A DNA stretch of 64,000 bases from Ignavibacteriales bacterium (GTDB taxonomy: Bacteria; Bacteroidota; Ignavibacteria; Ignavibacteriales; Ignavibacteriaceae), in NCBI GenBank assembly GCA_016707285.1, contig JADJIA010000001.1, forward strand, positions 62,001 through 126,000. Direction: 5' to 3'. Under the pieces are notes generated by a model, which did not search any database, was not told where the DNA came from, and was given only the letters and a program-made list of their open reading frames with translations. This document shows, piece by piece, positions 55,904 to 64,000 of this stretch. Every line of letters begins with the position of its first letter. Positions within the stretch are counted from its first letter, which is position 1. The translations under genes were made by a program, and so were the position numbers.

Positions 55904-57276
55904 CTAAAAATAAGTCCGTTCCCTGAAGTTGACACCAATTTCATCAACTGCAATGGAGCGGGCTTTTTCTATATCCACATCGGGTATTCCAACGACGGAT
56001 AAAACGACAGTCGGCACAAATTTTTTTGCTTTTTTGGTGAAATCAAGCATCTCTGCATACATCTTTTCATCCACTCGCATCAGTTCCGCATATTTTTTTG
56101 CGTCGGTTGCGTTTAGACTCACTGATATCGTATCAATCAGTCCTTCCATCTCGGGAGTGATGTCGCGGTGATTTATCACATTTCCGGGACCATTGGTGTT
56201 TATTCTGGTTTTACCACCGTTTTCTTTAACAAAACCGGCAACACTTTTTATTACATCCCATCTTATTGTTGGTTCACCATATCCGCAAAAAACGATCTCA
56301 GAATATTTCATCGGAGCACCAATCGCAGTGACATATTGTTGAACATCGGGTTCGTCATTTTTGTCCATTCCCAAATTATATCCTGCCAAAAACGGTGTTT
56401 CTTTCCTTCCGCAAAATACACAATCGGCGTTACACCTGTTTGTTACATTCACATATAATGCATCGCCAATTGGATACACAATGGAAGTTTCGGGAGCTTT
56501 CCCAATCTTAAAAAATCGCCAGGCGTTGTAAGCTGTGATTCGTGTGATATCTTCCACGGTTAAATGATGAAGTTTGGCGAGTTCTTCCGCGACATACAAA
56601 ACATTTGCCGGTTCATTCCTTTTTCCCTGAATGGAACAGGAGTCATAAATGGTGAATCTGTCTCAAGCAACAGATGTTCGGGATGTACCTTTGCCGCAAT
56701 TTTCCGAAGTTCTTCCGCTTTTTTGAATGTGATGTTACCCGTGAAGGAGATCATATGTCCCATTCTTACATATTCGAGAGCATGTTCAAGCGGTGCGTTA
56801 AAACAATGGAATTGTGCCCGAAGTCCTCTTGGAGTGAACTCCCTGATTATTTCCATCATATCATCATCAGAATCTCTGTTGTGAATGATAACCGGCAGAT
56901 TAAGTTTTATTGCCAGCTCCAACTGGTCACGGAAAGCTTCAATCTGTTTCTGTTTTGGTGAATAATCGTAATAATAATCGAGTCCAATCTCCCCTATTGC
57001 AACAATTTTTTCTTTGTTTGCCAAAACTGTCTGCTCAAGAAGTGGAATCCATTCCTTTAACCATTCTTTGCTGTCGAGAGGATGAACCCCAACCGAACCG
57101 TAAATTATCTCATATTTTTTAGTCAGTTCAACAACTTTTGCCGAACTTGCCAGATCGGTTGCTGGAACAAGGATCGATTCAACCCCCGCAGAAATCGCTC
57201 TTTCAATAATAGAATCAAGCTCTTCTTCATAGTCAGGGTAAAACAGGTGTGCGTGTGTGTCTGTAAGATTTTTCAT
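55904..57276 (-). CDS. TatD-family metal-dependent hydrolase fused to radical SAM domain (one frameshift)
   Basis: One gene of about 457 codons encodes two domains. Residues 1-235 are TatD (amidohydrolase/DNase fold): DTHAHLFYPD, GEIGLDYYYD, HNRDSDDD, HCFN and LLETDSPFMTP give the metal and catalytic residues. A frameshift near 56,610 leads to ANVLYVAEELAKLHHLTVED and the TatD C-terminal helices. The same frame then runs without a break into a radical SAM domain: NRCNADCVFCGRKE, the CxxxCxxC 4Fe-4S motif near residue 282, and ELGLDK-like downstream text up to the end FRERTYF. TatD-linked radical SAM proteins are a known family, adjacent to or fused with TatD; the reaction is not known. The neighbours are two AAA-ATPase-like copies and a FadL porin. 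Confidence 0.87.
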
Positions 57277-57645
57277 AATAAAGTTTCTTTTAAATTCAAT
57301 TACAAATTTACAAAAAGTTTCTCAGGTCGGGTTGAAATCTGATTTCTACTCCCGGTTTATTAAGCTGTCTAATACTGAATATTGAATCGGTTATGTTCCA
57401 AATTTATTATTTTAGACTATAAAATATATTAATAGTTAATTGGGTAATACTATCTATATTTCATTCATAAATAATGATTTTTATGCATTTTTAATATTGT
57501 TTTACAGATATAAAATATTTTAGATGCTAAAATTAATTAACCCTTAAACCATTTAATCGGGCAGTGTAATAACCTTTTTGTTGATATTTTATTGCATTAT
57601 TCGATTATAATACTTTTCAATACAAAAAGAAAGATGGAGTTAACG
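57277..57645. other. Gene-free AT-rich intergenic region with weak promoter-like site
   Basis: These 369 bases lie between the divergent TatD-radical SAM and FadL-like genes. I found no open frame, tRNA or repeat. A TTGATA (57581-57586) and TATAAT (57606-57611) pair with a 19-base spacer lies 35-60 bases before the FadL-type start and is a weak sigma-70-like promoter candidate. The promoter for the TatD fusion should also be here but no clear box is visible. Long A/T runs make chance matches likely. Confidence 0.35.
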
Positions 57646-59139
57646 ATGAGAATCCTCGTTAGATCTTGTTTCTTCTTCGTTGTTATCTTTGCTGGAATTA
57701 CAGCTCAGAATGGCACACGAATGCTCGGTTTAGACGCCAGATCCGTTGGGAGAGGCGGTACATCAATTGGTACTTTCGACAGTCCTGAACTTATGATGAC
57801 TAACCCCGCAGGAATTTCATTCCTGAACAATTCAATGTTAAATGCCGACATCGCTTTGATGTTTCCAACCGTAAAATTTCAAAATACAATAAATGACACA
57901 GAAGGTGACAAAAACACTTTCCCAATGCCAAATGTTGCTTATGCCCATAAATATGAAAACAGCCCTTTTAACTGGGGTGCTGGCTTTTTTACCGGCGGGG
58001 GAATGGGTGCTGATTTCACTCTAAAACATGCTCTCTATCGCAACCAGGATGGTTCGTATAACCTGCAAAAATATCACTCAATGCTTGCAACAATGCAGGG
58101 TGGACTTACAGCAGCCTACAAATTCAGTCCAAAATTCTCGGTCGGAGTTTCATTACACATGGTTTACAGCATGCTCGAGTTCTCGATGCCATATTCCCTT
58201 AATCCTTCCATTATGAAAGGAACTGCAATGCCGGGAATGACATTTGGACAGATGTTTGCCGCTCCCCCATCACAGGGTGGATTTGGTTACACCGAAGTTA
58301 CAGCTACTGCTGAGATGAAAGAGCTTACCGCAATTGGATTTAATGGCAAAATTGGTGTGGCTTACAAAGTAAATGAAGAACTTTCGATGGGATTAAGTTA
58401 TACACTTCCCACAAACCTCACTTACAAAAATGGCAAAGCATCAATGGATATGACAGCCCAGCTTAACGATGCATTTGGCAAAGCTGTTGCGGGATACATG
58501 CAACAAAATCCGGGCAAAACTCCCGCTGAGGCACAAGCCGCAGTGGCAGCTCAATTTGGCGGAATGGGTATCGATCTTAGTAAAGGTGTTCTTGCCAACT
58601 ATGACCTTAGTGTAGATCTGAATTTCCCTCAAACCATCGGTTTTGGTCTCTCTTATAAGGCAACCCCAAAACTTAATCTCTCTGCTGATTTTGAATGGGT
58701 TAACTGGGAAAAAGCTTTTGACAAGATGACCATTAAACTAACAAATGGCACCAATTCAAATATCAACACCATGCTTGGAAATACGGGAGCTTTTGATCTC
58801 GAATTTCCTATGAACTGGAAAAACAGTTTTGTTATTAAAGTTGGTGGAGAATATAAATTCTCCGACAAATTTGAAGGCAGACTTGGTTATGCTTACGGCT
58901 CAAATCCCGTTCCCGAAACCACAGTTTTCCCTGTTTTCCCTGCAATTGTTGAACATCATGTAATGGCAGGATTATCATTTAATGCCTCCAGGGCGTTAAC
59001 CCTTAATGCTGCATTTGAGATGGCTTTAAACAAATCGTATACCGCTTCAAATCCAAGCCTTATTGCTGAAGAATACAGTGCAAGTACCAGCCAACTGGCT
59101 ACCACTCTCATCCACTTCTCAGCAACCTATCACTTTTAG
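57646..59139 (+). CDS. OmpP1/FadL-family outer-membrane transporter
   Basis: This 497-residue outer-membrane protein of the OmpP1/FadL family forms a barrel that passes hydrophobic compounds such as fatty acids. It has a signal peptide (RILVRSCFFFVVIFAGITA, cleaved before QNG). The N-terminal hatch motif is GRGGTSIGTFDSPELMMTNPAG (seen as parts VGRGGTSIG and MMTNPAGISFL). The C-terminal strand ends in ATTLIHFSATYHF with terminal Phe. The ATG at 57646 is chosen because GGAG at 57636-57639 is well placed; two upstream ATG/open codons would lack a ribosome site. The ligand is not known. A strong terminator follows. Confidence 0.9.
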   Translation: MRILVRSCFFFVVIFAGITAQNGTRMLGLDARSVGRGGTSIGTFDSPELMMTNPAGISFLNNSMLNADIALMFPTVKFQNTINDTEGDKNTFPMPNVAYAHKYENSPFNWGAGFFTGGGMGADFTLKHALYRNQDGSYNLQKYHSMLATMQGGLTAAYKFSPKFSVGVSLHMVYSMLEFSMPYSLNPSIMKGTAMPGMTFGQMFAAPPSQGGFGYTEVTATAEMKELTAIGFNGKIGVAYKVNEELSMGLSYTLPTNLTYKNGKASMDMTAQLNDAFGKAVAGYMQQNPGKTPAEAQAAVAAQFGGMGIDLSKGVLANYDLSVDLNFPQTIGFGLSYKATPKLNLSADFEWVNWEKAFDKMTIKLTNGTNSNINTMLGNTGAFDLEFPMNWKNSFVIKVGGEYKFSDKFEGRLGYAYGSNPVPETTVFPVFPAIVEHHVMAGLSFNASRALTLNAAFEMALNKSYTASNPSLIAEEYSASTSQLATTLIHFSATYHF

Positions 59140-59148
59140 TCCCCTCTT

Positions 59149-59176
59149 AAAACTGCCGGAGTTATCCGGCAGTTTT
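59149..59176 (+). terminator. Intrinsic terminator after the FadL-like gene
   Basis: A 12-bp perfect stem (AAAACTGCCGGA at 59149-59160 and TCCGGCAGTTTT at 59165-59176) closes a GTTA loop, followed by GTTTTACATTTTG. It begins nine bases after the stop codon of the FadL-like gene. This is the clearest intrinsic terminator in the window, and it works in both directions by symmetry, with A-runs on the other side. Confidence 0.85.
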
Positions 59177-59273
59177 GTTTTACATTTTGTTTTCTCCCAA
59201 CTAATACCTTATATTTAGAACCTTATACTTAATATCTATATTTGTGTATCAAAACAATAAAAAATCTACAAAA

Positions 59274-61023
59274 ATGAAAAAGCGAATTCCTTCAAAAACA
59301 GCCAATTATGCAGATCTAATCAACGAAAACGGCTATTATGTTGATAAAACTCCATTTATCGAGGTGCTTGAACGAATAAGCGATAAATATGTCTTCTTTC
59401 TGCGACCACGGAGATTTGGGAAATCGTTGTTTCTTTCAGTGCTTGAGCATTATTATGGTATTCAGTACACAGATAAGTTTGATTCATTATTTGGTAATTA
59501 TTTTATCGGAATACCGGGAAATACAACACCCCTCAAAAACAATTATCTTGTTCTTCGATTTGACTTCTCAGGAATCGATACACAAACCGAAAAAGACATA
59601 ATGAGGTTATTTAACGAAAAACTTTTTATAGGATTTCGTGAGTTTAATTACAATTATAAGTTACTTACCAACGAACAAATTAGTGAAATCACAAAAAAAA
59701 GTTATCCAAGTGAGATATTGGGATCATTTTTATCAACACTTGGTTCTCAGGGCTCTGATTCAAGGATTTATATATTAATTGACGAGTACGATCATTTCAC
59801 CAATGAACTGTTTTCTTTTAACCTCGAACATTTTCAGGAAGTTGTGTCAAGAAATGGTTGGGTCAGGAAGTTTTATGAAGTAATTAAGCAGTTTACTGGT
59901 TCGGGACTCATAGATCGTTTTTTTGCTACAGGAGTTACTCCCGTTACACTTGACAGTATGACAAGCGGTTTTAATATTGCCAGAAATATTACTCTCGACC
60001 TCGAATTTAATAATTTGGCAGGATTTACCGAGACAGAGTTAAAAGAATTAATTGTCGGCACAATCCATGAAGAAGGTAAATTCGATCTTAATAACCTGCT
60101 CACAGATATGCGAGCATGGTTTAATGGTAGTAGATTTTCTCCTGATGGTGGAGGTAAGCTATATAATCCTCAGTTGGTATTGAGTTTTTGGCTTCTTTTG
60201 AAAATAATTTTACCTATCCAAAATTTATTACTGATAATAATGTGACCAGTGATTGGAAAAAGATTAGTAATATTTTGATGAAATTACCTCAAAAGGAGAG
60301 AAATTCCATAATTGAGGAAGTTTACATCAATGAAAGAATAGAAGGCAGTTTAGCTACACAGTTTAATCTGGAAACCCCTTACAGACGGACTGACGCAATT
60401 TCAATTTTATTCTATAATGGTCTGTTGACGATAGATAAAGAAGAGTATGGCATAATGCATTATGTTATTCCTAATTATGTGATAAAAAACATTTATTGGG
60501 AGTATCTGAGGATAATGTATGAACAAGAATATACATTATCTCTCGACCTGACAGAGATGGGAGACATCTTCGTACAAATGGCGAGTGAAGGGAAAATTTC
60601 ACTTCTGGTTGAAGAGGTCGGCAAGATCATGGAACCACTCAGGAATCACGATTATCAAAACTTCCATGAGAGCAACCTTAAGATGATAGTGATCTCAATT
60701 CTGTCATTAAATAAAATTTTTATAATTGACAGTGAAAAGGAAGTTTCAACCGGAAGAGTTGATCTGTTGTTAACCAAATATGATCCTTATGACTCTAAAT
60801 ATCAGTTTTACTTGAATTTAAGTACATCAAGCTGAAGGATGAAAAACTCAAATTTAAAACTGAAGATGGAAAAACTGAAACCAAATACGAAAATGTAAAA
60901 AGAGAGGGCATCGCCCAACTTAAAAAATATCTTGAATCTGATCACATAAAATCCCTCGACAATCTCAAAACATATCTTGTCATTTTCCGTGAAAAACGGA
61001 AGGGAGAAGTAATCGAAGTTTAA
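59274..61023 (+). CDS. AAA-ATPase-like / PD-(D/E)XK_9 protein (copy 2, frameshifted)
   Basis: This is the second copy of the AAA-ATPase_like/PDDEXK_9 family in the window, on the opposite strand from copy 1. The ATG at 59274 (MKKRIPSKTANYADLINEN) matches the copy 1 start. Walker A is in RPRRFGKSLFLSVLEHYYGI and Walker B in IYILIDEYDHFTNELFSF. The DNA differs at roughly 30% of positions by eye in the best-conserved part, so the duplication is old. Frameshifts near 60,190 and 60,800 split it into 59274-60245, 60188-60835 and a last piece (LEFKYIKLKDEKLKFKTEDG ... GEVIEV) ending at 61023. The nuclease-like motif is GRVDLLL ... LEFKYIK. A TATATTTG box at 59237-59244 resembles a Bacteroidetes -7 element. 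Function is unknown. Confidence 0.83.
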
Positions 61024-61052
61024 TTGTAGAAGTCAAAAATAATAATTAATAC

Positions 61053-64000
61053 CTACCCCGCGTATGCCCTTATCAGTTTTTCCTTGTCGAGGTTGAGGGT
61101 GATTTGTGTTTCCTCTTCAAAGATTTTTTCGTTTTCACCGTTGTAATTGCTTTCGGAATATGTTGCACCCTGAAGCAGTTCCATATCAAGTTCACCACCA
61201 ATCACTTCAAGTTTGTTTACAATCAGGTTGTTTCCGCTTAATGCATCAACCTTTCCCTCCACCAGATATGGACCAAACGACAATGTTTTTTCGGCATATT
61301 TAGCGTATGTTTCGGGGAAAAGCACTGCTTCAAAAGTATCGGTCAAATCCTCAAGTGAAAGAAATTTCATGGCTTTGCCATCTTTTGTTCTTATCCGTTT
61401 GGCGGTCATAAACCAGCCGACCATTTTCACATTTTTCCCGTGCATTTTGGGGATTTCAGATGCGGTGGTAACAGTTGGATCGTTGGTCCATCCACCATAA
61501 AACTGTAACGGGTGGCGGGTCACCATATAGTCAAATGCCTTCATTTCCGCGAGGCACCTCTCCTCGATCGAATAGTCAAGCCCGTCGATCACCTTGTTTT
61601 CAAGTTCAATTTCCTCATCGGCAAAAAGACTTTCCTGGAGGGTGTCGAGTATCCGTCGGTATTTAACATAGATATCAAGCTGCCTGAGAAGATCGGGGCG
61701 CGCCATCCCAAAACAGTCCATTGCTCCACACTTTATCAGATGAACCGTGTCTTCAAATCCGGCACGGGTTCTTACCAAAAAATCTTTGAGGGAAGTGTAG
61801 TCACCGTTTTTTTTCCTCTCCTCAATCACAGTCTCGGCGGTATTTCTTTTAAGATTTTAATCGCCTGCAGACCAATCCGAAGTTGATCCCCCTTCCCCAT
61901 GTATGAATATAAACTTTTGTTCACACACGGCAGAAGGATTTTCAGACCCAGTCTGCGCGCCTCCTGAATGTAAACAGCAGCAGAATAATAGCCTCCACCG
62001 TTACTTAAGACACCCGCCATAAACTCCGCAGGATAATGGACTTTAAGGTATGCCACCTGATACGAAAGAAGAGCAAACGACGCACTGTGAGCCTTGCAAA
62101 ATGCATAACCGGCAAAGGAGCTAATCTGTCGCCATAACTCCTTTGCCACATGTTTTTTTAATCCACGGGTATCACATGACTCAAAAAATCTCTCCTCAAT
62201 CCGAATCATTGCACTTTTGCTTCGTAGCTTTCCACTCATTGCACGACGGAGAAGATCAGCCTCCTCAAGAGTGAGTCCGGCAATGTGATGCGCCACCTTG
62301 ATTACATCCTCCTGATAGATCATCACACCGTAGGTTTCACCCAGTATCTTCTCCATCCCGGGGATCAGATACCTCCGCCTTTTGGGGTCTTTGTGCCGTG
62401 CAATAAACTCCTGCATCATTCCACTTTCTGCCACACCCGGACGAATAATCGAGCTTGCCGCCGTCAACATTTCAAAAGTGTCAACATCCAACCGCGTGAG
62501 CAGCGACCGCATTCCCGGCGACTCGATGTAAAAACACCCTATCGTCCTCCCCCTTTTTATGATATCAACAGTCTTTGCATCCTGAAACAAAAACTCATAA
62601 TCAAAAATGTCAAAGTCCACCCCTGCCGCTTTCCGTGGTATGGGGCGGTGAAGGGAAATTATCTTTGTTTTCGACTGCTCCGGCAGCCGATAATCGATCA
62701 TGTCAAACATTTTTTACTGCATTCGTCATCGTTTCTCTAAGTACTCCAAGGGATCGCTGGCTGAGAAGATCAATCTTGATCAGTCCCATATCCTCAACGG
62801 GGTACATATCAGGTTGCGTGATAATTATCCCCAACCCTTTGTTACTTGCAAACTCGAGAGCAACAAAGTCGGTTATGGGAGTTGGAGTAATAACAATTCC
62901 CCCCGGGTGAATACTCAAGTGACGCGGGAAGGATGCCAGTCGCGAAGCGATTGTTATTATACTTTTCCACGGCTCCCCTTCAAACTTCAGTGATTTCGCC
63001 TCGGGAAACATGGTTGCCAGGTTTGAAAGATTTCTGGCATCGGTCCAGGGAATAAATTTGCTGTATTGTGATATCTCACTTTCGGCGATTCCAAACACTT
63101 TTGCCGTCTCCCTGAAAGCCGATCTTGCTCTAAATGTAACCGTTGTTGAAATCATCGCCACTTTGTCATAACCATACTTCTCAAAAACATATTTTACTAT
63201 TTCGTCCCTTTCACGCCATGAAAAATCGAGATCAACATCGGGGGGACTCATTCTTCCCCTGTTCAGGAATCTCTCAAAATAGAGGTCATATTTTATCGGA
63301 TCCACCTCTGTGAAGCCAAGACAATAGGAAACAAGACTGTTCGCTGCCGACCCCCTGCCAAGCAGCATCATTCCCCTCTGTTTTGCCTCCCTTACAATAT
63401 CCCAAACCACCAGAAAATAGTCGGGGAAACCAAGGTCGTTTATCACTTCAAGTTCATAACGCAAACGATTGATGGCGGTCTCGGTGATTGTGTGATATCG
63501 CATTTCCAACCCCTTAAACGCAAGTTTCCATAAATATGAAAATGACGGTTCATTATTTGGTGTGGGGAAAAGAGGAAATTTGGTCTTCCCCATCTCCAGA
63601 TTTAAATTACAGTTGTCAACGATGTAATTTATATTTTGAAGTGCACCCGGTATCTTTTTCCACTCCCTCATGACCTCTTCATAACTCCTGAAATAAAAAT
63701 CTTCCGGCTCGGTCTCATCCGGTTTTATACTTCCAAGCGTTGTTCGCAGTCTTATCGCGGTAACGGTTTTGTGAAGAAGATAATCCTCCCTGTCTAAAAA
63801 ATAAACGGGAGAAGTGGGGACATACCTGTAACCGTTAGCCACACAAAATTCATAAACCTCCCTTGATAATCTTTTTGTGGATGGAGTTACGGGAAGTTCA
63901 CCAAAAACAGTGGCTCTTTTTCCCGCGGCTTTCAGAAGTCTGATCGAAGGAGTAATAAGAAAAAGCCCGGGCAATTCCCCCCTTACAAGTCCATCAAGTG
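61053..64000 (-). CDS. DNA polymerase III alpha-type subunit, DnaE2/ImuC-like (5' end beyond window, frameshifted)
   Basis: This is a C-family DNA polymerase. The frame is open to the window edge (...LDGLVRGELPGLFLITP), so the start and most of the PHP domain lie beyond. Polymerase motifs: LGRGSAANSLVSYCLGFT, catalytic Asp pair in PPDVDLDFSWRERDE, FPRHLSIHPGGIVIT, and the third Asp in LIKIDLLSQRSLG. FGVMIYQEDVIKVAH-like and the fingers FAGYAFCKAHSASFALLSYQ follow. The C-terminal OB domain has EDLTDTFEAVLFPETY. The RHLSIHPGG text fits DnaE2/ImuC (usually RHLSQHVGG) rather than replicative DnaE. Two indels split it: at an A6 run near 62,706 and near 61,828. Pieces are 62703-63974, 61826-62710 and 61053-61829. 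Confidence 0.87.

Noticed and set aside
55904..56599. The radical SAM part as an independent gene starting at 56599.
   Set aside because: Its first 35 residues are the TatD C-terminal helices, and one frameshift joins it to the TatD domain; no ribosome site was seen.
61826..62710. Programmed frameshifting in dnaE at the A6 run.
   Set aside because: Programmed shifts are known for dnaX, not dnaE, and the window is full of similar homopolymer indels. A sequencing error is simpler.
1..64000. CRISPR arrays, tRNA, rRNA and insertion sequences.
   Set aside because: I saw no regularly spaced repeats, no cloverleaf-like sequence with a T-loop, and no transposase motif anywhere in the window.

Overview
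The window is about 64 kb of AT-rich bacterial DNA, dense with genes on both strands. The gene content points to the FCB group (Bacteroidota/Ignavibacteria-like): a very large SprA-type outer-membrane protein, a TonB-dependent receptor paired with a DUF4249 lipoprotein, an OmpP1/FadL porin, a sortilin/BNR-repeat secreted protein, and hybrid and TPR-fused histidine kinases. This is inference from gene content; no rRNA or tRNA gene was seen to anchor it.

Layout. 1-4.6 kb: methylmalonyl-CoA mutase operon (mutA 3' part, mutB, meaB). 4.6-6.6 kb: an alpha/beta hydrolase and a GDPD-family phosphodiesterase. 6.6-13.4 kb: sprA. 13.5-18.1 kb: a minus-strand run with a PLP trans-sulfuration enzyme, an alanine-dehydrogenase homologue lacking two catalytic residues, an acetyl-CoA hydrolase/CoA-transferase and a metallophosphatase. 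18.1-23.2 kb: a small exported protein, an NtrC-type regulator and a HIT protein, facing purM and an M1 aminopeptidase. 23.3-31.9 kb: a WD40 protein, a partner-switching module (two STAS proteins and an RsbW-like kinase) behind a MauE/thioredoxin fusion, a hybrid kinase, a MATE pump and an MFS pump. 31.9-42.8 kb: a TPR-histidine kinase, pyrophosphatase, DUF4412 protein, DUF4249/TonB pair, a LolA-like protein and a BNR/VPS10-like secreted protein.

43-61 kb is an accessory, defence-like block. It holds a roughly 1,820-codon nuclease-STAND NTPase resembling the Avs antiphage proteins, a complete type I restriction-modification operon (hsdR-hsdM-hsdS) and two divergent copies of an AAA-ATPase-like/PD-(D/E)XK protein. 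A TatD-radical SAM fusion and a FadL porin lie between the two copies. The window ends inside a DnaE-type polymerase whose motifs look more like the DnaE2/ImuC branch.

Many genes are broken by single-base frameshifts, often at homopolymers (mutB, meaB, sprA, the TonB receptor, the STAND gene, dnaE), while 18.1-36.7 kb is almost free of them. This looks more like locally poor consensus quality than real decay. Two interruptions are different: hsdR and one AAA-ATPase-like gene each carry an in-frame stop where a Lys codon is expected (AAG to TAG, AAA to TAA). Several convergent gene pairs abut or share stop-codon bases.
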